Below are positions 1 through 8,882 of a DNA stretch of 64,000 bases, piece after piece. The stretch lies in the NCBI RefSeq assembly GCF_000942395.1, contig NZ_LN812103.1, forward strand, positions 563,394-627,393, given 5' to 3'. How positions within the stretch are numbered: position 1 is the first letter of the stretch; each line of letters starts with the position of its first letter. The stretch is from Risungbinella massiliensis. GTDB taxonomy: Bacteria; Bacillota; Bacilli; Thermoactinomycetales; Thermoactinomycetaceae. The position numbers and the translations under genes were made by a program. Under the pieces are notes generated by a model. It searched no databases. It had not been told where the DNA came from and saw nothing but the letters and a program-made list of their open reading frames with translations.

Positions 1-1428
1 GAGCTAGTCCAACAAAAAAAGCTGATGATCGATGAAGATCGCTATTATTTACCCAAGCTCTACTATGCAGAACTACATCTTTCTCTTACGTTTAAAAAGA
101 TGTTGCTCACGCCTTGGGAAGAAGAAAAAGAAACTTCTATTAGTGAATGGTACCGGTTACTCGGAGAGTTAGAAGAAGAACGGGAAGTGGTTTATGCTGA
201 GCACCAACGAGAGGCAATTTTTCAAGGATTACGTTCACGTGTGATGATATTGACTGGGGGACCAGGTACTGGGAAAACGACTGTGATCCGGGGAATTTGC
301 GAAATGTTTGGCAAGATTCATGAGTGTTCTCTCGATCCTGATTATTATAAAGAAGAGGACAAACCATTTCCGATTCGACTTGTTGCGCCAACAGGTAGAG
401 CTGCCAAACGAATGTCAGAAGCTACTGGACTCCCGGCGATGACTATTCATCGCTTACTAGGTTGGCGTGGTGAGTTTTTTGAACATGATCAGGACAACCC
501 CATCACTGGCTCGCTTTTGATCGTGGATGAATTTTCCATGGTCGATATCCAGCTCGCTTTTCAGCTTTTTCGATCCCTACCAGATGAGATACAAGTTATT
601 TTGGTAGGAGATCAAGATCAATTACCTTCTGTAGGTCCTGGGCAAGTTTTGTCCCATCTATTATCGGTATCTTCGATTCCAAGGGTAGAACTCAAGCAGG
701 TGTTTCGTCAGGAACAGCATTCGTCGATTATCGACTTAGCTCATGCGATGAAAACAGGTAGCTCCCCTGAGGACTTACTCGTTCCTCAAGCAGATCGTCG
801 GTTTTTTGTAAGTGATGTAGAACAGTCTCTTTCGATTATCTCTCAAACATATGAGAATGCAATGCGTCGTGGGTATGAAGCTTTTCAAGTTCAAGTGCTA
901 GCTCCTATGTACAAAGGCCCGTTGGGAGTCGATCGTATTAATCAGGAGATCCAAGAACGGATGAATCCAAAACATCCAGGCAAAAAGGAGTTTACATGGG
1001 GAGAGGTCACATTCCGTCATGGCGATAAAGTCCTCCAATTAGCCAATCATACTGAATTTCCTGTTTATAACGGAGATATGGGATTGATCATTGCAGTAGA
1101 AGCAGATGCTTCAGCAGAAGATCCCATATTGTGGGTGCAGTTTGATCAGCAGGAAGTTCCTTATCGGCGTAAAGATATTTCCCAACTATCCCATGCTTAC
1201 TGTTGCTCTATTCACAAATCTCAAGGAAGCGAGTTTGATATCGTTATATTGCCCATTGTCCCTGCTTATCGCCGAATGTTAAAACGTAACCTTCTTTATA
1301 CGGGTATCACCCGAGCCAAGCAGTATCTTATTTTGTGTGGAGACCCTAAAGCATTTTCCTATGGTATTGAACAATCACAGGCAGAGCATCGCAACAGTCA
1401 ACTTCGGAATCTGATTGAAGATTATTAG
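1..1428 (+). CDS. recD2: RecD2-type ATP-dependent DNA helicase, C-terminal part (5' end outside window)
   Basis: This is a superfamily 1B 5'-3' DNA helicase of the RecD2 (YrrC) type, which acts in recombination and repair without RecBC. The frame is open from base 1, so the gene begins upstream; about 475 residues are visible, against roughly 740-800 for the family. Motif order is complete for the helicase core: Walker A GGPGTGKTT (bases about 255-283), Walker B IVDEFSMVD, motif III VGDQDQLPSVGPG, a UvrD-like C-terminal domain with SIHKSQGSEFD, and LYTGITRAK near the end. The GNAT gene follows 11 bases after the stop. In Bacillus the gene has the same neighbours (yrrD, AI-2E protein, alaS), which supports the call. 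Confidence 0.93.
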   Translation, partial: ELVQQKKLMIDEDRYYLPKLYYAELHLSLTFKKMLLTPWEEEKETSISEWYRLLGELEEEREVVYAEHQREAIFQGLRSRVMILTGGPGTGKTTVIRGICEMFGKIHECSLDPDYYKEEDKPFPIRLVAPTGRAAKRMSEATGLPAMTIHRLLGWRGEFFEHDQDNPITGSLLIVDEFSMVDIQLAFQLFRSLPDEIQVILVGDQDQLPSVGPGQVLSHLLSVSSIPRVELKQVFRQEQHSSIIDLAHAMKTGSSPEDLLVPQADRRFFVSDVEQSLSIISQTYENAMRRGYEAFQVQVLAPMYKGPLGVDRINQEIQERMNPKHPGKKEFTWGEVTFRHGDKVLQLANHTEFPVYNGDMGLIIAVEADASAEDPILWVQFDQQEVPYRRKDISQLSHAYCCSIHKSQGSEFDIVILPIVPAYRRMLKRNLLYTGITRAKQYLILCGDPKAFSYGIEQSQAEHRNSQLRNLIEDY

Positions 1429-1439
1429 GGGGAACACCA

Positions 1440-1916
1440 TTGCAGGAGCTATGCCAAATTCGTCCTTTTCATGAAAGTGATCAAGTATTTTTGCTAGAAG
1501 TATCGAAACGATTTGCTCAGTTTCCTTTAATGAACTGGCGTACCAAGGAACGAATGGAGCAAGCTAACTACCACTTAGCGGAGCAAGCAACGATAAATCT
1601 AAATGTAGACAATGAGATCTATCTAGCTGTTGATACTACAGGTAAACGCTTAGGTTATCTACATATTCGGAAGCAAAAGGAATTCTTCACGCAGCTAGAT
1701 CAAGCTTTTATTCTGTCACTAGTTGTTATAGAAGAGGCACAAGGAAAAGGGATTGCCCAAAAACTAATGAAATTTGCCGAAGACTGGGCGAGAAAAAGAG
1801 GTCTCGAACAAATTTGTCTTAATGTATTTCGAAGTAATGATAGAGCATATGACTTATATCGTTATTTAGGATATGAGGTAGAGACGGTCAAGATGGTGAA
1901 AGAATTGAGCGAATAG
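1440..1916 (+). CDS. GNAT family N-acetyltransferase
   Basis: The product of 158 residues is a GCN5-related acetyltransferase that should move an acetyl group from acetyl-CoA to an unknown amine. The acetyl-CoA loop EEAQGKGIAQKL (about residues 98-109) matches the Q/RxxGxG/A signature, and the C-terminal FRSNDRAYDLYRYLGYE is the usual motif B region. The start is TTG, 6 bases after GGGGGA, directly behind recD2, so the two are probably co-transcribed. The substrate cannot be told from sequence. Confidence 0.85.
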   Translation: MQELCQIRPFHESDQVFLLEVSKRFAQFPLMNWRTKERMEQANYHLAEQATINLNVDNEIYLAVDTTGKRLGYLHIRKQKEFFTQLDQAFILSLVVIEEAQGKGIAQKLMKFAEDWARKRGLEQICLNVFRSNDRAYDLYRYLGYEVETVKMVKELSE

Positions 1917-1985
1917 AACCCATCCTTTGCCAGTATGATGCAGCCGACCTGATCCATACTATAGATAGCGAGGGGAGGCGGGGAA

Positions 1986-2486
1986 GTGCGCAGATCGCAA
2001 GAGGTGTTGGGATTACCTGTCATGATTCGATCGACCGGTCAGCATCTAGGCATTATCTGTGACCTACTCTTTGACTCAGACCAACGGGTATGTGGTCTAC
2101 TCGTGGAAAATGGCGGTTGGTGGCGTCAAAAGCATTTTTTGCCTAGAGAAGAAATACTCTCATTCGGCAGGGATGTTGTGTTAGTGGAGAGTGAATCGTC
2201 TTTCTTACCATATGATTCATCTAATCTCAACCTTACTGGGATCAGAACGGGTTCTCTTCCCCTTAGAGGAAGGACTATTTCGTTTTCCAATGGTACGATG
2301 ATCGGGGAGATCGAACATGTCTATTTTTTGGAAGAGATGGGGATGCTGGTAGGGTATGAAATTTCGGATGGATGGCTGAATGATCTGAGATATGGTCGTC
2401 GACTTTTACGCACGAAAGTTCCGCTATGTTGGCAACAAGAGACCATTTTAGCGAACGGCGATCAAATTCAGATTCAGGAGGCATAG
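1986..2486 (+). CDS. PRC-barrel domain protein (YrrD-like)
   Basis: The protein has 166 residues. The N-terminal half (about residues 8-80) and the C-terminal half (about 90-160) each look like a PRC-barrel beta-domain: the first opens with LGLPVMIRSTGQHLGIICDL, the second with SFSNGTMIGEIEHVYFLEE. PRC barrels act in RNA processing and as small-ligand or partner binding modules; the exact job of YrrD is unknown. The start is GTG with GGGGAGG about 10 bases upstream. It sits between recD2 and alaS as yrrD does in Bacillus. Confidence 0.75.
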   Translation: MRRSQEVLGLPVMIRSTGQHLGIICDLLFDSDQRVCGLLVENGGWWRQKHFLPREEILSFGRDVVLVESESSFLPYDSSNLNLTGIRTGSLPLRGRTISFSNGTMIGEIEHVYFLEEMGMLVGYEISDGWLNDLRYGRRLLRTKVPLCWQQETILANGDQIQIQEA

Positions 2487-2498
2487 GAAGGAAGACGT

Positions 2499-2702
2499 AT
2501 GATGTTACTCCGATGCCCTAACTGTCGATCCCATGATTTAGGTCGAGTGGGAAGCAATCAACTATATTGTTGGCATTGCTTCGTAGAGATGACGACCGAT
2601 CAGGATCGGATTATCAGCATTTCGCAAGTAGAGGAAGATGGAAGTTTGACCTCTTTAAATGATCTTTTTTTAGAGGAAACGGATCACCAACACTATGCCT
2701 AG
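2499..2702 (+). CDS. small zinc-ribbon protein
   Basis: The predicted 67-residue protein has two CxxC knuckles, CPNC (about residues 6-9) and CWHC (about 26-29), spaced as in a zinc ribbon, followed by an acidic tail. It begins 12 bases after the PRC-barrel gene, with AGGAAG upstream of the ATG, so it belongs to the same transcript. No enzymatic motif is present; a metal-binding adaptor or nucleic-acid contact role is inference. Confidence 0.6.
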   Translation: MMLLRCPNCRSHDLGRVGSNQLYCWHCFVEMTTDQDRIISISQVEEDGSLTSLNDLFLEETDHQHYA

Positions 2703-2720
2703 ACAAAAAAGGGGAGTAGC

Positions 2721-2912
2721 ATGATGACAATGAGAATGAGCACTATTTCCCTAGCAGTCGGAGGACTTGTTGCATCTTTGCTCTATTACATCTTTCGACC
2801 AATGAGAATGCGGCGGCAGCTAATGAAACAAACCACGAGATTAATTGGTCAGAATAAGCCTTTAATGAGGTTTATGGCGAGACGCGCACTACGTCAGCTC
2901 CGAGCGCAATAA
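2721..2912 (+). CDS. small membrane-anchored basic protein
   Basis: This 63-residue product starts with one hydrophobic segment (about residues 8-26) and continues with an arginine-rich amphipathic tail (PMRMRRQLMKQ...RRALRQLRAQ). A GGGGAG site precedes the ATG and a clear terminator follows, so the gene closes the recD2 transcript. Such small one-TM proteins recur in this neighbourhood of Bacillales genomes, but I cannot name a function. Confidence 0.55.
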   Translation: MMTMRMSTISLAVGGLVASLLYYIFRPMRMRRQLMKQTTRLIGQNKPLMRFMARRALRQLRAQ

Positions 2913-2917
2913 GTTAT

Positions 2918-2958
2918 AAAGCTCTTAGATCTAACTACTTAGATCTAGGGGCTTTTTC
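2918..2958 (+). terminator. intrinsic terminator after the recD2 cluster
   Basis: GCTCTTAGATCTAA and TTAGATCTAGGGGC form a long stem followed by TTTTT. Confidence 0.8.
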
Positions 2959-3055
2959 TACGAAAAGGCAAAGAAGCAAACATAATAAAAGACAAGTAGT
3001 AGTAACATAAGACAAAAGACTTAGGACAAAGATTGTGTCCGTTTAGACATACAAA

Positions 3056-3113
3056 GAGAATCTTGATCTGGGGAAAAGCACGGAGCGAGTCTGATTAAAA
3101 GAGTGACTGAGGT
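3056..3113 (+). repeat. dispersed palindromic repeat, copy R1 (partial)
   Basis: The left end GAGAATCTTGATC and the segment GGAGCGAGTCTGATTAA match the other copies (R2-R6). The centre is shortened and the right inverted end is degraded. The copy lies 45 bases before the AI-2E transporter gene. Confidence 0.55.
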
Positions 3114-3157
3114 TCTAATCGGAATAGCACTAGAAATTGTAAAGGAGGGGAAAAGAG

Positions 3158-4234
3158 ATGGACAAATGGAAAGAGTCCTCGTTTCTAACAAAGGCACTAT
3201 TCATTCTGATATTGGTAGTTTTAGGTTATATGCTATATTTGCTAAGACCTGTTTTTGGACACTTTTTTCTCTTCCTAAAGGCAGTTTTAGGTCCTTTCTT
3301 TATTGCGATCATCATTTCCTATATATTGCATCCTATTGTTCATGCACTAGCACAAAAAGGAATGCCTCGATCTCTTGCGGTACTGCTTATCTATTCGTTA
3401 TTCATCGGCTGTTTAATTGTTTTGTTTATCAATATGATTCCGATGTTTGAGAAACAATTGAATGAATTAATAGAGCACTTGCCACAGTGGAACGCTCAGA
3501 TGCAACGAATGATTCAAGAGTATAACGATCATGGAAAAGAACTCCTTCCGCTTAGCATTCAATCAGGTATTCAAGCATCTTTAGATAAAATGGAGCTTGC
3601 CTTGGGAGCTGCTGTTAGTAATGCCATGGCAGGTTTAGGAAACACAATCAATCAAGTATTTCTCGTGTTTGTCATTCCATTTCTTGCTTTTTACATGCTT
3701 AAGGATTTAAATGATTTAGAAAAAATGGTACTAAAATGGTTGCCAAGGGAAAGAAGAAGTAGCATATTACGCCTTGTTCGAAATATCGATCAAGCATTGG
3801 GAAACTATATTCGTGGACAATTTTTGGTTTGTCTTGTTATTGGATTGCTTGCTTATGTAGGCTATCTATTTATTGGATTGCCCTATTCATTACTTTTTGC
3901 TGCATTCGTTGCGATCACCAATGTTATCCCTTATCTAGGACCATTTCTTGGTGCCATCCCTGCTCTTTTAGCAGCTGCGGTCGTTTCTAAGAAATTAGTG
4001 ATAGGAGTGATCATCGTCAATGTGATCTGTCAAGTATTAGAGAGCAATGTAATTTCTCCACAGATTGTGGGGCGTTCACTTCAATTACATCCCTTGACAA
4101 TCATTTTGGCGCTTTTGATAGGGGAAGAGTTGGCAGGAATCGTTGGATTAATTTTAGCAGTTCCGATCCTCGCGATTGGGAAAGTAGTGTTTGCTCACGT
4201 AATTGAACACTATGTTCAACATCGGACAGAATAA
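3158..4234 (+). CDS. AI-2E family transporter (YrrI-like)
   Basis: This integral membrane protein of 358 residues belongs to the AI-2E/TerC-like PF01594 family, whose members are implicated in autoinducer-2 or small-molecule/ion export. About eight hydrophobic segments are visible: two near the N-terminus (15-55), one at about 70-95, and a dense block after residue 220. The family hallmark near the C-terminus, with PYLGPFLGAIPALL then IVGRSLQLHPLTIILALLIGEELAGIVGLILAVP, is intact. An AAGGAGGGG site precedes the ATG. It sits just before alaS as in Bacillus. Confidence 0.88.
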   Translation: MDKWKESSFLTKALFILILVVLGYMLYLLRPVFGHFFLFLKAVLGPFFIAIIISYILHPIVHALAQKGMPRSLAVLLIYSLFIGCLIVLFINMIPMFEKQLNELIEHLPQWNAQMQRMIQEYNDHGKELLPLSIQSGIQASLDKMELALGAAVSNAMAGLGNTINQVFLVFVIPFLAFYMLKDLNDLEKMVLKWLPRERRSSILRLVRNIDQALGNYIRGQFLVCLVIGLLAYVGYLFIGLPYSLLFAAFVAITNVIPYLGPFLGAIPALLAAAVVSKKLVIGVIIVNVICQVLESNVISPQIVGRSLQLHPLTIILALLIGEELAGIVGLILAVPILAIGKVVFAHVIEHYVQHRTE

Positions 4235-4249
4235 ATTTTTTCGGCCACC

Positions 4250-4278
4250 TTTTACCAAACAAGAAAACTGTGTATAAT
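4250..4278 (+). promoter_or_regulatory. candidate sigma-A promoter of the alaS T-box transcript
   Basis: A perfect TATAAT at 4273-4278 lies 17 bases after a weak -35 (TTTTAC, 4250-4255), just upstream of the T-box leader. Confidence 0.5.
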
Positions 4279-4294
4279 ATAAAAATGAAAAAGC

Positions 4295-4555
4295 ACAAGT
4301 AACACGAGGACGAAACCGAGTGTTTGATCGTACCGCAAGAGAGGAGAACCCTAGGGTGAGAGGTTTTCTCGGATTACGAGCTTACACAGCCAGTTTCGGA
4401 GTGCAGTTAATTCCTGCCGGTTCATAGGGGCCGTTATCTCCCTTTCTTGTTTGTTGAACAAGAAACGAAGGTGATCTATGGTTTACTCCATAGGTAACTA
4501 GGGTGGTACCGCGGGAATCCTCTCGTCCCTATTAAGGACGTAGAAGGATTTTTTT
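4295..4555 (+). ncRNA. T-box leader of alaS (tRNA-Ala sensing)
   Basis: The conserved T-box AGGGTGGTACCGCG is at 4500-4513 and is followed by the terminator AATCCT...GTCC/GGAC...AGGATTTTTTT ending near 4553. The lower stem I helix appears to be CGAAAC/GTTTCG; the codon just 5' of its 3' strand, separated by one purine, is GCC (4389-4391), an alanine codon, which fits alaS. Uncharged tRNA-Ala should stabilise the antiterminator and allow read-through. Confidence 0.93.
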
Positions 4556-4588
4556 ATTTGTGTAAAAAAGTAAAATCCAAAAACAAAA

Positions 4589-4663
4589 ACGGGGAGAATC
4601 ATGATCTAGGATCGACTAAGTCACAAGCAACAAAGCGAATCTGATCAAGATTCTCAAAGTGAG
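4589..4663 (+). repeat. dispersed palindromic repeat, copy R2
   Basis: The ends GAGAATCATGATC (4594-) and GATCAAGATTCTC (ends near 4656) are inverted repeats. The centre contains CAACAAAGCGAATCTGATC, shared with R5 and R6. It lies between the T-box terminator and the alaS start codon, so it is part of the alaS mRNA. Confidence 0.75.
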
Positions 4664-4681
4664 ATGAAAGGAAGATTTCCA

Positions 4682-7309
4682 ATGAGGGCAAGCGAAATTC
4701 GCCAAAAGTATCTCGACTTTTTTGTAGAGAAGGGGCATAAAGTAGAACCGAGTGCCTCTTTGGTACCAATAGATGATCCTACGCTATTGTGGATCAATTC
4801 TGGTGTGGCAACACTCAAAAAATATTTTGATGGAAGAGTTACTCCTGAAAATCCACGCATCGTTAATTCGCAAAAATCAATCCGTACCAATGATATTGAG
4901 AATGTTGGCTATACTGCTAGGCATCATACTTTTTTTGAGATGCTAGGGAACTTCTCTATTGGTGATTATTTTAAAAAAGAAGCAATTCACTGGGCTTGGG
5001 AGTTTTTGACTGATCCCAAATGGATGGGACTCGAAGCCGAAAAATTATCAGTGACAATCCACCCAGAAGATGATGAAGCATATCAAATTTGGAATGAAGA
5101 GATCGGAATCCCAAAAGAACGGATTGTAAAATTAAAAGAGAACTTCTGGGATATCGGAGAAGGACCAAGTGGTCCTAATACGGAAATATTTTATGACTGT
5201 GGAGAGGATCGCTGGGACCCAAACGATCCAGAATGTTATCCAGGTGGAGAGAACGAACGCTACTTGGAAATTTGGAATCTCGTATTTTCTCAGTTTAACC
5301 ACAACCCAGATGGTACCTACACTCCACTACCGAAAAAGAATATTGATACTGGAATGGGCTTGGAGCGTATGGCGCTAGTCATGCAAAATGTCCGAACCAA
5401 CTACGATACGGATCTGTTCCAACCTATGATTCAACAAACATGCAAAATAGCAGGAGTACAGTACAATCAATCGGAAGAAGTCGATGTAGCTCTCAAAGTT
5501 ATTGCAGACCATGTACGGACGATTGTCTTTTCAGTTGGTGATGGAGTCTTACCTAGTAACGAAGGTCGTGGCTATGTTTTGCGCCGTCTCTTGCGCCGTG
5601 CTGTTCGGTATGGACGTAAATTAGGAATGGATCGCCCATTTTTATATGAGCTCACGTCTAACGTTGCCGAAAATATGAAAGACTACTATCCAGAGCCATT
5701 AGCAAAGCAAGAATTTATCAGCCGAGTGATCCGTACAGAAGAGGAACGTTTCCTTGATACTTTATCAGAAGGATTACAGCTCTTAGAAGAGGTGGTGGCA
5801 TCAGCGAAAGAAGAGGGCCGCACCGAGATTACGGGTATGGAAGCATTCAAACTTTATGATACTTATGGTTTTCCAGTCGATTTGACAGAGGATTTTGCCA
5901 AAGAGAATGGAATAACAGTGGATCGTGATGGGTTTGAAGTAGAGATGGAGGCACAACGTCAACGTGCTCGAGATGCTCGCCAAGAAGTAGATAGTATGCA
6001 AGTTCAAGGTGGAGCGATCTCCGATCTCCAAGTAGAAAGTGAATTTGTAGGTTATGAGCGAATGGAAGAAGACACCAAGATTCAAGCGATTCTCTTTGAA
6101 GATCAATTGGTCGATGTTCTGGGGCTTGGACAAAAAGCGATTGTGGTACTAGAAGAAACGCCTTTCTATGCAGAGAGTGGTGGGCAAGTAGCAGACCAAG
6201 GTTGGATTCACACTCCCAAAGCAAAATTACGTGTGATGGGTGTAAAAAAAGGTCCGCGTGGAGAGCATCTCCATCACGTAGTGGTAGAGGAAGGAACAGT
6301 ATGTCTGTATGATAGTGTTCATGCACAGATTGATTTGGAGCAACGTGCTGCTATCATCCGAAATCATACCGCTACTCATCTGTTGCACCAGGTATTAAAA
6401 GATGTTCTGGGAGTGCATGTCAATCAGGCAGGATCTCTCGTTTCACCAGATCGCCTACGCTTTGATTTTTCTCATATTGCAGCCATGACCCCAGAAGAAC
6501 TACAAGTGGTGGAACAAAAAGTAAATCAGCATATTTGGGCTAACCACGCTGTGACCATTATGAGTAAGTCACTCACAGAGGCGAAAGCGATGGGAGCAAT
6601 GGCACTTTTTGGGGAAAAATATGGAGACACTGTACGTGTTGTACAGATCGGAGACTACAGCTTAGAGCTTTGTGGCGGAACTCATGTACAAAGGACTGGA
6701 GAGATCGGACTCTTCAAATTGGTAAGTGAGAGTGGAATTGGTTCTGGTACTCGTCGGATTGAGGCAGTAACAGGAAAAGGTGCATATGAGTTCTTGAACA
6801 GTCATTATCATCTCCTCTTGGATGCTGCTGAATCACTCAAGACAGCTCCTCAAGGGCTCCAAAACCGGATCGGGCAGTTACATGACCAAATCAAAGAGTT
6901 GAGTCGGGAAAAAGAGGCTCTGCAAGTAAAGTTGAATCGTGCAGCAGCAAGTGATTTGTTGAGCGGTGTACAAGAGATTGCGGGAGTTCCAGTTCTTGCA
7001 ACGCAAGTAGAAGCAAGTGATCCAGAAGCACTTCGCCAATTGATGGATGATCTTCGTCAAAAACTAGGGGAAGGAATTCTAGTACTTGGAGCTACAAATG
7101 GGGATAAAGTTCAGTTAGTCGCGGCTGTAACTCCTCAATATGTAAAACAAGGTTTTCATGCTGGGAAGTTGGTCAAAGAGGTAGCATCTCGCTGTGGTGG
7201 AGGTGGTGGTGGTCGTCCCGATCTAGCTCAAGCTGGTGGGAAAAAACCAGAACAACTGCCAGAAGCACTCCAGTATGTAGCGCAGTGGGTACAACAGCAA
7301 CAAGCGTAG
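4682..7309 (+). CDS. alaS: alanine--tRNA ligase
   Basis: AlaRS charges tRNA-Ala and clears misacylated Ser/Gly. From the ATG at 4682 the protein has 875 residues, normal for bacteria. The class II catalytic domain occupies the first ~450 residues ([19 protein letters not shown] motif 2 region; TGMGLERM motif 3). The editing domain shows HTATHLLH (about residue 560) and ELCGGTHV (about 660), the zinc ligands. The C-terminal C-Ala domain ends with the glycine-rich [17 protein letters not shown]. An ATG at 4664 is also in frame, but AAAGGAAG lies between the two, so 4682 is preferred. Expression is set by the T-box upstream. Confidence 0.97.
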   Translation: MRASEIRQKYLDFFVEKGHKVEPSASLVPIDDPTLLWINSGVATLKKYFDGRVTPENPRIVNSQKSIRTNDIENVGYTARHHTFFEMLGNFSIGDYFKKEAIHWAWEFLTDPKWMGLEAEKLSVTIHPEDDEAYQIWNEEIGIPKERIVKLKENFWDIGEGPSGPNTEIFYDCGEDRWDPNDPECYPGGENERYLEIWNLVFSQFNHNPDGTYTPLPKKNIDTGMGLERMALVMQNVRTNYDTDLFQPMIQQTCKIAGVQYNQSEEVDVALKVIADHVRTIVFSVGDGVLPSNEGRGYVLRRLLRRAVRYGRKLGMDRPFLYELTSNVAENMKDYYPEPLAKQEFISRVIRTEEERFLDTLSEGLQLLEEVVASAKEEGRTEITGMEAFKLYDTYGFPVDLTEDFAKENGITVDRDGFEVEMEAQRQRARDARQEVDSMQVQGGAISDLQVESEFVGYERMEEDTKIQAILFEDQLVDVLGLGQKAIVVLEETPFYAESGGQVADQGWIHTPKAKLRVMGVKKGPRGEHLHHVVVEEGTVCLYDSVHAQIDLEQRAAIIRNHTATHLLHQVLKDVLGVHVNQAGSLVSPDRLRFDFSHIAAMTPEELQVVEQKVNQHIWANHAVTIMSKSLTEAKAMGAMALFGEKYGDTVRVVQIGDYSLELCGGTHVQRTGEIGLFKLVSESGIGSGTRRIEAVTGKGAYEFLNSHYHLLLDAAESLKTAPQGLQNRIGQLHDQIKELSREKEALQVKLNRAAASDLLSGVQEIAGVPVLATQVEASDPEALRQLMDDLRQKLGEGILVLGATNGDKVQLVAAVTPQYVKQGFHAGKLVKEVASRCGGGGGGRPDLAQAGGKKPEQLPEALQYVAQWVQQQQA

Positions 7310-7332
7310 TACTAGTATATAAATGGAAGTAA

Positions 7333-7389
7333 TGGAGAGAATCTGGATCAAAGGGATAAGTAAGGATTTAGATTCTCGAAGTAGAGCCA
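7333..7389 (+). repeat. dispersed palindromic repeat, short copy R3
   Basis: GAGAGAATCT (from 7335) and AGATTCTCGAAGTAGAG form an inverted pair with the GATC-containing ends of the family, but the central third is missing. It lies between alaS and ireB. Confidence 0.5.
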
Positions 7390-7535
7390 GAAAATAATGA
7401 ACCGGATGAAGTAAGTGAGCGAAAACGTCTCATAATAAGTTCACCGAAAACGACTTCTAGAAAGCTTCAAAATATGAGACAATAAAAGAGGAATTTGTCG
7501 CTCTCATCCAAACTAAAAAGGGGTTGAGATGATCC

Positions 7536-7784
7536 ATGGAAGATACGATGAAGTTTCATTTCCGAGGAGATCGAGATGTTAGTCCAGCCGAAGTGTTGAA
7601 GCATGTCTATGAAGCTCTTCAGGAAAAAGGATACGATCCGATTCATCAGATAGTTGGATATCTCATTTCCGGCGACCCTGCTTATATCCCTCGACATAAT
7701 CAAGCTCGTACTATGATTCGCAAAGTCGAGCGAGATGAATTAATGGAGGAATTGGTAAAAGCATACTTGGAGCCGAGCAGCTGA
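7536..7784 (+). CDS. ireB: IreB/ReoM family regulatory phosphoprotein (DUF965)
   Basis: The 82-residue protein matches the IreB (Enterococcus) / ReoM (Listeria) family throughout, including [19 protein letters not shown] and [19 protein letters not shown]. These proteins are phosphorylated by the PASTA-domain Ser/Thr kinase and control peptidoglycan synthesis through ClpCP-dependent MurA turnover (known for ReoM). A threonine near the N-terminus (Thr4 in EDTMKF) is where ReoM has its phosphorylated Thr7, so kinase control may be kept. The place between alaS and ruvX is the usual one. Confidence 0.93.
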   Translation: MEDTMKFHFRGDRDVSPAEVLKHVYEALQEKGYDPIHQIVGYLISGDPAYIPRHNQARTMIRKVERDELMEELVKAYLEPSS

Positions 7785-7795
7785 GAAAGGAATGA

Positions 7796-8245
7796 ATGAT
7801 GCACTCCATCTTTGATATAGACAATTCCTCTTCTCGCATCTTGGGCTTAGATCTAGGAGAGAGGCGAATCGGTGTGGCGGTGAGTGACTTATTGGGGTGG
7901 ACAGCCCAAGGGGTTACTACCATTGACCGAAAAAAAACTTCGGACTGGATGAGTGAATTGGACAGACTGATGAAAGAATACCAAGTAACGAGTATTGTCG
8001 TTGGTCTGCCCAAGAACATGAATGGTACGATCGGTCCCCGTGGAGAAGCCTGTATCCAAGCAGCCGAGGAGCTAAGGGAACGATACCAGATTCCGGTAGA
8101 TTTATGGGACGAGCGTCTATCTACTAGTGCTGTTGAAAAGACGCTAATCTCAGCAGATGTAAGCCGTAAAAAGCGAAAACAAGTGGTAGACCAAGCGGCT
8201 GCTACTTGGATTTTGCAAGGATATATGGATGCGAAAAGGGGTTAA
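7796..8245 (+). CDS. ruvX: Holliday junction resolvase-like protein RuvX/YqgF
   Basis: The protein has 149 residues and an RNase H-like fold. The first acidic motif is [17 protein letters not shown], followed by [17 protein letters not shown] and the later acidic residues in [12 protein letters not shown] and [14 protein letters not shown]. Family members process pre-16S rRNA 5' ends and were earlier proposed as resolvases. The gene starts 11 bases after ireB with AAAGGAATGA upstream; ATGs at 7796 and 7799 are both possible. Confidence 0.92.
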   Translation: MMHSIFDIDNSSSRILGLDLGERRIGVAVSDLLGWTAQGVTTIDRKKTSDWMSELDRLMKEYQVTSIVVGLPKNMNGTIGPRGEACIQAAEELRERYQIPVDLWDERLSTSAVEKTLISADVSRKKRKQVVDQAAATWILQGYMDAKRG

Positions 8246-8250
8246 AACAA

Positions 8251-8535
8251 ATGGAAACACAAGAAAAAGATTATGATGTAATTTACATCCCAGATGAAGA
8301 AGGTAATGATCACGCATTTGAGGTACTCTTCTATTTTGAAGATCCTAACTCTGGACAAAGCTATGTCTTCTTATTGCCAGAAGAAGGGTCTGATACAGAA
8401 GAGGATGAAGTTCTCGCATTCCGTTATAAAGAAGAAGGCGACCAAATTCAATTAGAAGATGTGGAGACAGAAGCAGAGTGGGATATGCTTGATGAGGTTT
8501 TCAACACTCTGGTTCAAGAAGATGAAGAAAAATAA
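8251..8535 (+). CDS. DUF1292 protein (YrzB-like)
   Basis: This acidic protein of 94 residues belongs to the DUF1292 family (YrzB), always found beside ruvX and ireB in Firmicutes. Motifs include IYIPDEEGNDHAFEVLFYFE and a C-terminal run of Glu/Asp. AAAAGGGG stands 9 bases before the ATG at 8251, 5 bases past the ruvX stop. Its role is unknown; an association with cell-wall genes is inferred only from context. Confidence 0.88.
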   Translation: METQEKDYDVIYIPDEEGNDHAFEVLFYFEDPNSGQSYVFLLPEEGSDTEEDEVLAFRYKEEGDQIQLEDVETEAEWDMLDEVFNTLVQEDEEK

Positions 8536-8788
8536 GTCTTCACTTTTACAAGAAGTAAGTCATATACAAAAATCTCAATTTGATGGTTCACTTAAAGATG
8601 GTAGTATAGTGCGAGCGTGGAATTGGTCCAATTCACATGTTATTTTGTTTCGTCGCCAAACCGATGAAGAGGGAGAAGGAATTCTCTATCAATTAAGAGA
8701 GGAAGGTCTTTCTCTGTTAGCAGGAGAACAGTGGGATCAATTTGTAGATGATCTTGACCACTATCTATTTTTACATGACCAAAGTTGA
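8522..8788 (+). CDS. hypothetical protein coupled to DUF1292
   Basis: The ATG at 8522 overlaps the end of the DUF1292 gene, giving an 88-residue soluble protein that is probably translated by coupling since no strong SD is seen. Its composition is ordinary, with an acidic, aromatic C-terminus (WDQFVDDLDHYLFLHDQS). I do not recognise the family. The terminator at 8797 closes this transcript. Confidence 0.6.
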   Translation: MKKNKSSLLQEVSHIQKSQFDGSLKDGSIVRAWNWSNSHVILFRRQTDEEGEGILYQLREEGLSLLAGEQWDQFVDDLDHYLFLHDQS

Positions 8789-8796
8789 CGATAATC

Positions 8797-8825
8797 GAAA
8801 CGGGGAGAAATCCTCGTTTTTTTTT
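8797..8825 (+). terminator. intrinsic terminator before mltG copy 1
   Basis: AACGGGGA/TCCTCGTT stem with a four-base loop and nine T residues. A nearly identical terminator (AAACGAGGA/TCCTCGTTT) stands before the second mltG copy. Confidence 0.85.
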
Positions 8826-8882
8826 ATCCAAGTATGCTAGTATAGAAAAGAGTTTTTAGAAGTAGCGGAAAGGGGGATTCAA

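Noticed and set aside
3103-3450. Plus-strand frame of 115 codons at the start of the AI-2E transporter gene
   Set aside because: Shifted frame over strongly conserved AI-2E coding sequence with no SD of its own.
5801-6326. Long minus-strand frames inside alaS
   Set aside because: Antisense to conserved AlaRS residues; no SD and histidine/leucine-rich composition typical of antisense frames.
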